DNA of 64,000 nucleotides, from positions 1,866,501-1,930,500 of the forward strand of contig NZ_OY762269.1 in NCBI RefSeq assembly GCF_963665245.1. The letters are read 5' to 3'. The number at the start of each line of letters is the position of its first letter. Position 1 is the stretch's first letter. The position numbers and the translations under genes are program-made. Source of the DNA: an uncultured Paludibaculum sp. GTDB lineage: Bacteria; Acidobacteriota; Terriglobia; Bryobacterales; Bryobacteraceae. Positions 44,212 through 52,907 of the stretch are shown in pieces. The notes beneath the pieces are model-generated. The model searched no databases, was not told the DNA's origin, and was given only the letters and a program-made list of their open reading frames with translations.

Positions 44212-45345
44212 TTACACGGTGTAACCTTCGGCCTGGAACGCCTCTTTCAGCGCGCCCAGAAGAAGCGTGACATTCTCGGGGCTCGATCCGTAGCCCATCG
44301 TGCCGATGCGGAAGACCTTGCCGGCCAGCGGCCCGAGGCCTCCGGCGATCTCGATGCTGTGCTCCGCCATCAGTTTCTTGCGGACGTTCATGTCGTTGAC
44401 GCCCGTGGGCACGAAGGGAGTGTTCAGCGTCCACAACCGGTGGCCCTCGGCCACCAACATGCCCACGCCCATTTCGGCGAGACCGGCCACGAACGCCTCG
44501 TGGTTGGCCTTATGCCGAGCCCAACGGTGCTCCAGACCTTCCTCATTGATGATGGCCAGCGATTCGTTCAGCGCGTAGAACATCGAGATGGGGGCCGTGT
44601 GGTGGTAGCGGTGGGCGCTCTCGTAGTAGTCCAGCAGGAGCTTCAGGTCGAGATACCAGCTCACGGTTGTGGTTTTGCGCGCCTTGAGCCACTCCAGCGC
44701 ACGGGGCGAGCAGGTGATGGGGGCCAGGCCGGGCGGACACCCGAGGGCCTTCTGGGTTCCGCTGTAGGCGATGTCGATGCCCGACTCGTCCACCAGGACC
44801 GGCATGCCGCCGAGGCTTGTGACGCAGTCGGCGATCACCAGCGCGCCCGCGTCGTGGGCGGCCTTGCAGATCGCGTGGCCTGGTTGGTAGGCACCAGTTG
44901 ACGTTTCGGCCTGAACAAAGGCGACCACGGCCGGTTTGGTGCTGGCGATGAACTCGCGCGCCTCGGCGTCGGTGAACGTCTCGCCCCAGGGCTTTTCCAG
45001 CCGCACGATGTCTCCGCCGTGGCGGCGGGCCATCTCGGTCAAACGGTCGGAGAAATAGCCGTTCGCAAAGACCGCGATTTTGGTGCCGGGCTCGACGAAG
45101 TTGGTGACCGCGCACTCCATGCCGGCGCTGCCGGTGCCGGAGATCACCATGGTGAACTCGTTGGCGGTTCCGAAGCAGGTCTTCAGCCCCTGGCGAATCT
45201 CCTCATTCACCTGGAAGAAGTAGGGATCGAGGTGGCCGACGATGGGTTGGGCCATCGCGGAGTAGACGCGGGGATGGACCGGCGATGGACCGGGGCCGAA
45301 CAGCAACTTCGTGGGTGCCTGGAGAGCAGACGCTGGGGTCGACAT
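44212..45345 (-). CDS. PLP-dependent aminotransferase, serine/alanine-glyoxylate type
   Basis: From ATG 45345 the product has 377 residues, of the class V fold: KLLFGPGPSPVHPRV (family's start), MVISGTGSAGMECAV, DCVTSLGGMPV (Asp of the PLP pyridine contact) and YSGTQKALGCPPGLAP with the PLP-binding Lys in S-G-T-Q-K-A. It is similar to serine-glyoxylate or alanine-glyoxylate aminotransferases (SgaA/AGXT type), which link glycine, serine and glyoxylate. It faces hrpB with only 32 bp between, in an AT-rich spacer without a clear ribosome site. Confidence 0.9.
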   Translation of the reverse strand: MSTPASALQAPTKLLFGPGPSPVHPRVYSAMAQPIVGHLDPYFFQVNEEIRQGLKTCFGTANEFTMVISGTGSAGMECAVTNFVEPGTKIAVFANGYFSDRLTEMARRHGGDIVRLEKPWGETFTDAEAREFIASTKPAVVAFVQAETSTGAYQPGHAICKAAHDAGALVIADCVTSLGGMPVLVDESGIDIAYSGTQKALGCPPGLAPITCSPRALEWLKARKTTTVSWYLDLKLLLDYYESAHRYHHTAPISMFYALNESLAIINEEGLEHRWARHKANHEAFVAGLAEMGVGMLVAEGHRLWTLNTPFVPTGVNDMNVRKKLMAEHSIEIAGGLGPLAGKVFRIGTMGYGSSPENVTLLLGALKEAFQAEGYTV

Positions 45346-45377
45346 TAGTAACCAGTTTATTCTGAATACTAGGTCTC

Positions 45378-47681
45378 GTGATCGCACTCCCCGTCGATGC
45401 GCTGATCCCCTCGATTCTCGAGTCGCTGCGCACCATCCCGAATCTCGTGTTGGAAGCTCCGCCCGGTGCGGGCAAGACCACGCGCGTTCCGGCCGCGCTG
45501 CTTGGGGCGCTGACCGGTGAGATCCTCGTGCTGGAGCCCAGGCGACTGGCTGCCCGGTTGGCCTGCCGCCGGGTTGCGTCGGAACTGGGGGAATCGCCCG
45601 GCAAGACGGTGGGCTATCAGGTTCGTTTTGAGCAGGTGGGCGGACCTGCTACCCGGCTGCGCTTTCTGACCGAGGGCGTGCTGACCCGCCGGCTACTCAG
45701 CGATCCGGAATTGAAGAATGTGGACGCGGTGGTGCTGGATGAGTTCCATGAGCGGCATCTGGAAGGCGATCTGGCGCTCGCGCTGCTCCACCGGCTACAG
45801 CGGACGCGGCGTCCCGACCTTCGCCTGATTGTTATGTCCGCTACGCTTCACGGAGAACCGATCTCTGCTTTCCTCGATGGCTGCCCTGTCCTGCGCAGTG
45901 AAGGCCGGCTTTTTGACTTGTCGGTCGCCTACACACCTCATTCGGCTGATTCGCTGGAGGTTCAGGTCGCCGAGGCGGTAGAACGACTGGTGAAAGAAGA
46001 GGACCAGGGCGGCATCCTGGTATTCCTGCCCGGCGCCGCCGAGATCCGGCGCTGCCAACGGACGTTGCAGAGGTTCGCCGACAGCCGGAGCGTGTTGTTA
46101 TTGCCTCTGTATGGCGACCTTTCCCCGCAGGAGCAGGATCGGGCGGTGGCGCCTTGCGCCCAACGGAAGGTGATCCTCTCGACCAATGTGGCCGAGTCGT
46201 CCATCACGATTGAGGGTGTCCGGGCTGTTGTGGACTCGGGGTTGGCCCGCGTGGCGAAGGACAACCCATGGACCGGCTTGGCGCGCATCGAGATCCAGCG
46301 AGTGGCTCAGGCCTCCGCCGTGCAGCGTGCCGGACGAGCCGGTCGCACGGGGCCCGGTCGGGTCATCCGGCTCTATACCCAGGAAGATTTCCTGCGCCGG
46401 CCGATCCACGACACGGCCGAAGTCACCCGGCGCGAACTGGCCCAGTTGTGTCTCGATCTGCACACCGCCGGTTTACGGGATCCTCGCAGTCTGCAATGGC
46501 TTGACGCTCCACCAGAGGCCGCCTTGACGGCGGCGGAGGATCTGCTGCACCGTCTAGGGGCGCTGGACGCCAGCGGCGCGATCACGGCGTTTGGACGGCG
46601 CATCGCGGCATTGCCGCTGCATCCGCGCCTGGCGGCGCTCGCCCTGCATGGCGGAGCGGAAGGCTGTGTCGCCGCAGCCGCGCTGGCCTCCGGAAACCGG
46701 CCCCAGGGGGGCCAGATTGAAGAGCAGTTGCTGCGGCTGGTCGCGCCGAAACGAAGCCATCACGACCCGCTGCCGCAGGCGTACCTACGTGCTTTCCCCG
46801 ATCGGGTTGCGAGGCGCCGTAAGTCCAATGAACTGTTGCTCAGCGGCGGCGCCTCGGCCGTGCTGCTGAACGACAAAGGCGTGGAGACCGCTGAGTTCGT
46901 CGTCGCGCTGGATATTGAAGACCGTCCGGACCAGGGCTTGCCCATCGTGCGGCAAGCATCCGCCATCCAGGCCGACTGGTTGCTGGATCTCTTTCCCGAG
47001 CGGGTGACGGCGCGCGATACGGTCACGTGGAATCGGGCGGCCGAGCGTGTGGAGTCCGTCAGCGCGCTGCTGTATGACAGTCTGGTGATCGAGGAATCGC
47101 GCGGGCAAGTCTCTGATTCTGAGGCGGCTGCCGAGTTATTGGCCTCAAAGGCCTTGGAGGCGGGCGTCCACCGCTTTGCCGATGCGGACGCCATTCAGGC
47201 CGTGCGGAACCGTGCCGCGTTCGCGGGACTGCCCAATCTCGATCTGGAAGCGGCGCTCCGCACACTGAGTCATGGGTTGGCTTCGTTTCGAGAACTCGAA
47301 CAGGTGACCAGAGACGGCGGTCTGGAGCGGGCATTGCTCCAGGGCTTGGGGCCGAATGCGGAGCGGACGCTGGGTCGCATGGCTCCGGAATCCATCAAAT
47401 TGCCGTCCGGCCGCCGGGCCAAAGTGCAGTATGCGCCGGGCCAGTCGCCGTGGGTGGCGTCGCGCCTGCAGGACTTCTTTGGGATGTCCGAGACACCGAA
47501 GATCGGTGACGGCACGCCGCTGGTGGTGCATCTGCTGGCTCCGAACCGGCGGCCGGTCCAGATGACCCAGGACTTGGCGGGGTTCTGGGAACGGCTGTAT
47601 CCTCAAGTGCGGAAAGAGCTGTCGCGACGATATCCTCGTCACGCTTGGCCGGAAAATCCGTATAATGTCTATAGAGATTAA
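45378..47681 (+). CDS. hrpB: ATP-dependent RNA helicase HrpB
   Basis: The 767-residue protein starts at a GTG. DEAH-box helicase motifs: I, A-P-P-G-A-G-K-T-T (about 27-35); Ia, EPRRLAARLA; II, D-E-F-H-E-R-H; III, MSATLHGE; V, LSTNVAESSITIEGV; VI, QRAGRAGRTGPG. The C-terminal HrpB extension (HRFADADAIQAVRNRAAFAGLP, LPSGRRAKVQYAPGQSPWVASRLQDFFG) is complete. It is thought to act on RNA, possibly in ribosome or RNA turnover. Followed 3 nt later by a TlpA-like gene, perhaps read through. Confidence 0.94.
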   Translation: MIALPVDALIPSILESLRTIPNLVLEAPPGAGKTTRVPAALLGALTGEILVLEPRRLAARLACRRVASELGESPGKTVGYQVRFEQVGGPATRLRFLTEGVLTRRLLSDPELKNVDAVVLDEFHERHLEGDLALALLHRLQRTRRPDLRLIVMSATLHGEPISAFLDGCPVLRSEGRLFDLSVAYTPHSADSLEVQVAEAVERLVKEEDQGGILVFLPGAAEIRRCQRTLQRFADSRSVLLLPLYGDLSPQEQDRAVAPCAQRKVILSTNVAESSITIEGVRAVVDSGLARVAKDNPWTGLARIEIQRVAQASAVQRAGRAGRTGPGRVIRLYTQEDFLRRPIHDTAEVTRRELAQLCLDLHTAGLRDPRSLQWLDAPPEAALTAAEDLLHRLGALDASGAITAFGRRIAALPLHPRLAALALHGGAEGCVAAAALASGNRPQGGQIEEQLLRLVAPKRSHHDPLPQAYLRAFPDRVARRRKSNELLLSGGASAVLLNDKGVETAEFVVALDIEDRPDQGLPIVRQASAIQADWLLDLFPERVTARDTVTWNRAAERVESVSALLYDSLVIEESRGQVSDSEAAAELLASKALEAGVHRFADADAIQAVRNRAAFAGLPNLDLEAALRTLSHGLASFRELEQVTRDGGLERALLQGLGPNAERTLGRMAPESIKLPSGRRAKVQYAPGQSPWVASRLQDFFGMSETPKIGDGTPLVVHLLAPNRRPVQMTQDLAGFWERLYPQVRKELSRRYPRHAWPENPYNVYRD

Positions 47682-47684
47682 GAA

Positions 47685-48875
47685 ATGAAGCTTCACGTCC
47701 TCCTGTTTCTGTTGCCTGCGACCCTGCTGGCTCAAGCGCCCAAGGGTATCTGGGACGCGGCCGTGACGCAGGAAGGGCAGCCTGTCGCTTTCCGCCTGGA
47801 GTTTGGCGGCGGCACCCCCCTGCGAGGGGCGATTCTCGATGGCGAGAAGCGGATCTGGTCCAGTTCCGGCGTGTTCGCCAACGGTTCGCTGGAGTTGCGT
47901 TGGGACTACTTCGATTCAAACCTGAAGGCCTCGATGGAGAATGGGGTGTTGAAGGGGGCCTACACGCGGCGCAAGCGGACCGGCCCAGTGACGCTGCCGT
48001 TCACGGCGAAGCCGTTCCAGCCACCGGTTCCGAGTGAGGTGAAGCCGGCGCAGTTCGCGGGGCTTTGGCGGTTGCAGACGGACGCGGAGCGCGGGGTCCG
48101 CGTGATGGACGGTCGGTTCCGGCAGTCGGGCGATCAGGTGACCGGGACGATCCAGAGGATTGACGGTGATTTTGGGACGCTCAGTGGCCAGGTGAACGGC
48201 AATCACCTGGTGCTTACGCACTTCGACGGAATCCGCGCGACGCGCGTCGAAGCGGAGATGCAGGCGGACGGAACATTGCGCGGCTTGACCGTGGGCGGTC
48301 CGAAGTTTCGAGGTGTGCGGGCGGAGAAGGCCACTCAAATGGGGATCCCCGAGCCGCCGGATCCGACACATTACATTGCCGTCAAGAATCCGGCGGAACC
48401 GTTTGCGTTCCAATTCGAGGACTTGGACGGCAAGCCGGTGTCGCTCAGCGATGCGACGTTCAGGGGTAAGGCCGTCATCGTAACGATCACCGGAAGCTGG
48501 TGTCCGAACTGTCACGACGAGGCTCCGTTCTTGCTTGACCTCTACCGCAAGTATCACGCCAAGGGGCTTGAGATTGTCTCGTTAGGCTTTGAATACACAG
48601 GAGAAATCGAGCGTGACCGGACGCAGTTGCGCGCCTTTGCGCGGCTCCAGAACATCCCCTGGACGGTGCTGTTGGCGGGCACTACCGAGGACGGGGAAGT
48701 GCAGCGCAAGCTGCCGCAACTGGCGAGCTTCGGGGCTTTTCCGACGACGTTGTTCCTGGGCCGGGATCACCGGGTAGAGGCGGTCCATGCCGGATTCGCC
48801 GGCCCCGCGAATCCGGAGGAGCACCGGAAGCTGAAGGAAGAGACGGAGTCGCTGGTAAAGAAACTTCTCCAATAG
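47685..48875 (+). CDS. Secreted TlpA-like thioredoxin-fold protein
   Basis: The 396-residue protein has a signal peptide (LHVLLFLLPATLLA). It has a long N-terminal beta-rich part (residues 20-225; repeated units such as GVFANGSLELRWDYFD, and RVEAEMQADGTLRGLTVGG), then a TlpA domain with VTITGSWCPNCHDEAPF, the active C-P-N-C at about 271-274, and a typical PTTLFLG block. Such periplasmic thiol-disulfide proteins keep cytochrome or other cysteines reduced. The fused N-terminal domain is unusual. It may be cotranscribed with hrpB. Confidence 0.85.
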   Translation: MKLHVLLFLLPATLLAQAPKGIWDAAVTQEGQPVAFRLEFGGGTPLRGAILDGEKRIWSSSGVFANGSLELRWDYFDSNLKASMENGVLKGAYTRRKRTGPVTLPFTAKPFQPPVPSEVKPAQFAGLWRLQTDAERGVRVMDGRFRQSGDQVTGTIQRIDGDFGTLSGQVNGNHLVLTHFDGIRATRVEAEMQADGTLRGLTVGGPKFRGVRAEKATQMGIPEPPDPTHYIAVKNPAEPFAFQFEDLDGKPVSLSDATFRGKAVIVTITGSWCPNCHDEAPFLLDLYRKYHAKGLEIVSLGFEYTGEIERDRTQLRAFARLQNIPWTVLLAGTTEDGEVQRKLPQLASFGAFPTTLFLGRDHRVEAVHAGFAGPANPEEHRKLKEETESLVKKLLQ

Positions 48876-48912
48876 CGCTAAAGATCCAAGTCGTATGTTC
48901 GATCAGTAGGAC

Positions 48913-50333
48913 TTGGGACCTAAGTCAAGGAATGCGACGTGTGTTTCGGCGGCCGAAGCGGCCCTGCAAGGGCGTGCGGACCAGGACCTTGCGCGCCGCA
49001 GCCGTGTGTCGAGTATGGCGCAGGTCTTCTGCGTGGGGCTGTTAGCGGCCGCGGCGACTACCCGACTGACATTCCCGCGGCCTACTATCTGCTGACCGTG
49101 TGGATGATCGCGTGCACCGTTCTGCGGCTCCGGCTGATCAAGCGAACGCCGGAAGAATTTGCGGCGACGGGCAAGTTCAGCTCATTGCTGCATGCGAATG
49201 TGGTGGGCACCGCTTTGGGCTGGGGGCTATTCTTCGGGGTTGTCGTGCATCACTACCCCGTTGGATCCTGGAACTCGAACTTTGCCCTGCTGTTGATGCT
49301 CGGCATCGGGTCCGGTTCCATCGCGACACTGATCTCTCACTACGATCTGCTGCGACTGAACCTGGTCGCCTATTCGCTGCCCGTCATACTGCTGCTACTT
49401 CCGGGTTCCGGGCAGCGCGGCGCCGTGCTGTCGGGTGGCATTCTTGCGTACAGCCTGTTCATGATCTGGCAGGGCCGCAACCTGAACCGCTGCTACTGGG
49501 CCGGACTGCACGATCACGCCCTGATTAAGGTGAAGGTGCAGGAGTTGGAAGAGGCGCGCCTGGAGGCTGAACAGGCCAATCGCGCCAAGAGCGAGTTCCT
49601 GGCCAATATGAGCCATGAATTGCGGACGCCAATGAACGGGATCCTGGGCATGACGGGGCTCACGCTGGATACCGAGTTGGCCCCCGATCAACGGGAATAC
49701 CTGGAGATGGTGCAGTCGTCCGGGAACGCCTTGTTGCGGTTGCTGAATGAAGTCCTCGACCTGTCGAGGATCGAAGCCGGCCATCTCGAGCTCTTCGAAG
49801 AGCCGTTCGATCCGCGTAGCGTGGTGGAGGATGTCCGTCGAATGTTCACTGTCCAGGCCAGCCAACGGGGCCTCGACTGCAGTTTCCAGGTCGATGCCGC
49901 GATACCGCCGTTGTTGATGGGTGACGCCGGGCGTCTGCGCCAGGTGCTGATCAATCTGGTCGGGAATGCCATCAAGTTCACGACGGAGGGTGGCATCTAT
50001 GTGCAGGCTACCGTCCTGGACGAAGCCGTGTCCGGAGACTCCGATGCGCTGACGCTGCACTTCACGGTGCGCGATACGGGCTTGGGCATCCCCGTCGAGA
50101 TGCAGGACGCCATTTTCCACTCCTTCGTACAAGTGGACGGATCGCTGCGGCGGCAGCATGGCGGCGCCGGGCTGGGCCTGTCGATTTGTACCCGCCTTGT
50201 GGAGATGATGGGCGGCGCGATCACGCTGGAGTCGACGCCACAAGCCGGTTCGACCTTCCGCTTCAGCGCCAGATTCCGGCGCGTGACGAGCGCGGCCGCG
50301 CAGACGTCCCCGCAGATTCCCGTCTCCGCCTGA
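48913..50333 (+). CDS. Membrane sensor histidine kinase, apparent frameshift near 49050
   Basis: From about 49060 the frame is intact: several membrane segments (YYLLTVWMIACTVL, LGWGLFFGVVVHHY, FALLLMLGIGSGSIATLI, LVAYSLPVILLLLPG), a short coiled coil, then the kinase core with H-box FLANMSHELRTPMNG, N-box LINLVGNAIKF and G-boxes DTGLGIP and GGAGLGLS. It has no receiver domain in this window. Upstream, the sequence that looks like a natural N-terminus (ARRSRVSSMAQVFCVGLLAAA) is in the 48913 frame and joins the kinase frame only if one G is added at 49044-49056. Without that, the kinase would begin with an unnatural leader from 48939. The signal is unknown. Confidence 0.8.
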
Positions 50334-50363
50334 TCCGGGCGCTCCGCGGAACAGCAATCGTTC

Positions 50364-51572
50364 TCACTTCGTTGGCGCTGCCACCGGCAGGGCCGCCGTC
50401 CGTTCCGTGGCCGGCGCGAGGCGCGGCAACCCGTTCTCCGGGGCGTCCAGATAGAAGAACGCCACAGCGCTGACGTCCTGGCGCTGGTACATGTTCACCC
50501 AACTGTCACCGGGAGCGGGGTCAGTGGCGAGGTTGTAGCCCGCCGGTTTGGTGAGTAGCGGCACAAGTTGGCCGCTCACGTCGATGCTGACGGGTTTTAC
50601 AGTCACTCCTCGTTCCAGCATCTTCAGAACGTTGGCTTTGTTGTCGCCGCCCATCTGCTGGAGGGTCACGCGCAGGCTGCGGTGGAAATAGACGGGGTCG
50701 GGGATGTGATAGCGATAGAAGGCGTACTGCCGAGTCTCCTTGTCTCCGACGGTGCTGCCCATGAAGCGGGTCTGGAAGAGGCCTTGGCCCCAGCCGGTGC
50801 CGATGTAATCTTCGGTTCCGGTGCCGGCGATGGTGGGTTGCGTAGTGTCGCCGTCCATGAACATCTTGACCTCGCCCTCGCCCCACCAACCGGTGACGTC
50901 GGGTGCGGCGATGACTCCGACGTGGGTTCCGAGAAAGCGGCCGTCCCCCTTCACCAACGGGAGGATCTCGAAGTCGCGGCCCAGTTCGGTGGGCCGCTCG
51001 CGGCGCCAGATGGCGTGGAAGTAGAGGGCGTCGGGATCGGGCTTCGCCGTGGTGAGGATATCGACGTCGTAGAAGAGGTGCTTCACGTTGTGGCCCGATT
51101 CATTGGTGAGCGTGATGCGTGCGGCTGTGCGGAACGGCATGGGGATGTAGCAGTTGAACGAGCGGCCTTCAGGGTTGGCGAAGAGCTCGTTCTCCAGCTT
51201 GACGGCACGGCCATGAATGGCCCCGAAGAAGTCCCCAAAGGGTACCGAGACGGCCGGAGTTTTGGCGCCATCCCAGAACATCTCGAGCTTCAGGGCGCGA
51301 AGCGTGGCGGGATCGCGATCGGAGATGGTGATCCAGATGCGTCGGACGCTACCGCTGCCCTGGACGTTCAGCAGTGCTTTGGTTTCCCCGGCGGCCAGCG
51401 GTTCAAACGGACGGCCTTTGGCGCCCTTGTTCTCTGTGGCGGCCTGACCCTTGGCGGCGAGCGGATTCTCAAATGTAGCCCACCGGGTGTGAGAGTCCGG
51501 CTGCTTGCGATAGAGTTCCTGGGCCGGGCTGGTGAACGACACGGCAATGAGAAAGGCAGCGAGGGTTTTCAT
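50364..51572 (-). CDS. DUF2961 family protein, secreted
   Basis: The 402-residue protein has a signal peptide (AAFLIAVSFTSPAQE). DUF2961 spans most of it: RKQPDSHTRWATFENP, LNVQGSGSVRRIWITISDRD, MFWDGAKTPAVSVPFGDFFG, NCYIPMPFRTAARITLTNESG and TGTEDYIGTGWGQG. The family has a double jelly-roll beta structure and includes difructose-anhydride synthase/hydrolase-related glycosidases. The substrate is not known. It stands alone. Confidence 0.9.
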   Translation of the reverse strand: MKTLAAFLIAVSFTSPAQELYRKQPDSHTRWATFENPLAAKGQAATENKGAKGRPFEPLAAGETKALLNVQGSGSVRRIWITISDRDPATLRALKLEMFWDGAKTPAVSVPFGDFFGAIHGRAVKLENELFANPEGRSFNCYIPMPFRTAARITLTNESGHNVKHLFYDVDILTTAKPDPDALYFHAIWRRERPTELGRDFEILPLVKGDGRFLGTHVGVIAAPDVTGWWGEGEVKMFMDGDTTQPTIAGTGTEDYIGTGWGQGLFQTRFMGSTVGDKETRQYAFYRYHIPDPVYFHRSLRVTLQQMGGDNKANVLKMLERGVTVKPVSIDVSGQLVPLLTKPAGYNLATDPAPGDSWVNMYQRQDVSAVAFFYLDAPENGLPRLAPATERTAALPVAAPTK

Positions 51573-51732
51573 GCGAACGCAAGTGTATCACTGGCATTTT
51601 GATCACGGCCGAACGAGCCGGATCGTCGTCTTGCCTGCCCAATTTCCGGACGGTCCAGAAGTACTCCAGTGCTTTGCTGCTTTGTATGGAAGATCTGAAT
51701 CGTAGCGGCATCCAGGACAGTCCTACGAGACA

Positions 51733-52161
51733 GTGAACCCTCGACCACTGCTCCACCTGGAGGGCGCCGGCATCCTGGCGCTGAGCCTCTTCGCGTACCA
51801 CTGGAATCATGGCAGCTGGACCTTGTTCGCGCTGCTCTTTCTTGTGCCCGATCTCGGGATGGCCGGCTACCTCGCCAATGCTCGTGTTGGCGCGTACGCC
51901 TACAATGCGCTCCATACCTATGCCGGCCCGCTGTTACTGGCGCTCTATTCGCTGGGAACCAATCATCCGGCGATTCTGCCGCTTTCGATCATCTGGATTG
52001 CCCACATCGGCTTCGATCGTATGTTGGGCTATGGGCTGAAGTATCCGACCCGGTTCCAGGACACACACCTGAACCCGGATCGTCACGCTCTGGATGCTGG
52101 GCATCCACGGCAACCGGCTCACTGGCTGCTGCCGGATCAGGTGGTGGCGAAGACGAAGTAG
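51733..52161 (+). CDS. DUF4260 family membrane protein
   Basis: The 142-residue protein starts at a GTG. It matches DUF4260: RPLLHLEGAGILALSLFAY, FALLFLVPDLGMAGYL, NALHTYAGPLLLAL and WIAHIGFDRMLGYGLKYP, giving four membrane segments. The function is unknown. The final 25 nt overlap the end of the convergent GNAT gene. Confidence 0.87.
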   Translation: MNPRPLLHLEGAGILALSLFAYHWNHGSWTLFALLFLVPDLGMAGYLANARVGAYAYNALHTYAGPLLLALYSLGTNHPAILPLSIIWIAHIGFDRMLGYGLKYPTRFQDTHLNPDRHALDAGHPRQPAHWLLPDQVVAKTK

Positions 52162-52907
52162 CGGGTGGTGCGGCGGAAGCCAAGGCGGCGGTACAGATCG
52201 ATTCCGGCCGGTGAGGACTGGAGGATGAGGGGGCCGCGTACACCACGCTCGCGCATGTCGGCGACGGCGTGGCGCATGATGGCTTCGCCCATGCCGCGCC
52301 CGCGCCAGACCGGCAGTGTGGCCACCGAATAGATGCCCAACGCTCCGGCGGCTTCGATCACGGCTGTGCTGGTGACGGCATAGCCGTCGAAGTAGCCGAG
52401 CCAGATCTCCAGCGGCGCGTGCCACGGCTCGTCGGATTCGTAGATCCTCTGAGAAATGGCAACGGGGATGTGGAAGCACTGCGAGACCAGGCGGGAGAAG
52501 TCCGAGCGGGTGGTGCGGTCCGCTACCCTGCGGTACTCCAGTTGAGGCAGTTCGCGCCGCTGCGCGGTCATCTCCTCCGTTTCCATGCCGGGTGATTCGG
52601 CGATGCAGACGAGGCCGGCATTCTCGAAGATCTTCAGAACGCGCCGGGCCGTGCGGGCGGCGAGGAAGTCCTCGCAGACCCAGAAGGACCACTGGCGCTG
52701 CCGCGCGGCGTAGTGTGCGTCGGCGATCCGGATGCGCCGTTCCATCTCGCCTTCGAGGTCGGAGACGGGGTCAGTGAGCAGGGCGATATTGAAGACGGAG
52801 TAGGTGACGGGCGAAGTGATGAGCTTGACACCGCCGCGCATCTCCACGGGGCCGTAGAAGGAGAGCGAAGCGGACAGATTGGCGGCGTTGCGTTCCCAAC
52901 CTCTCAT
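52137..52907 (-). CDS. GNAT family N-acetyltransferase
   Basis: From ATG 52907 the product has 256 residues. The C-terminal half is a GNAT domain: GALGIYSVATLPVWRGRGMGEAIMRHA with the acetyl-CoA loop (R-G-R-G-M-G), then ILQSSPAGIDLYRRLGFR. The N-terminal half (FYGPVEMRGGVKLITSPVTYSVFN) is of the type seen in GNAT proteins with an extra N-terminal domain. The substrate is unknown. The start overlaps the stop of priA by 4 nt (ATGA), so it may be translated as a coupled gene. Confidence 0.87.
   Translation of the reverse strand: MRGWERNAANLSASLSFYGPVEMRGGVKLITSPVTYSVFNIALLTDPVSDLEGEMERRIRIADAHYAARQRQWSFWVCEDFLAARTARRVLKIFENAGLVCIAESPGMETEEMTAQRRELPQLEYRRVADRTTRSDFSRLVSQCFHIPVAISQRIYESDEPWHAPLEIWLGYFDGYAVTSTAVIEAAGALGIYSVATLPVWRGRGMGEAIMRHAVADMRERGVRGPLILQSSPAGIDLYRRLGFRRTTRYFVFATT

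Noticed and set aside
44212..44224. TTACAC-G-GTGTAA palindrome at the end of the aminotransferase gene
   Set aside because: It overlaps the stop codon and coding end and is short; probably chance.
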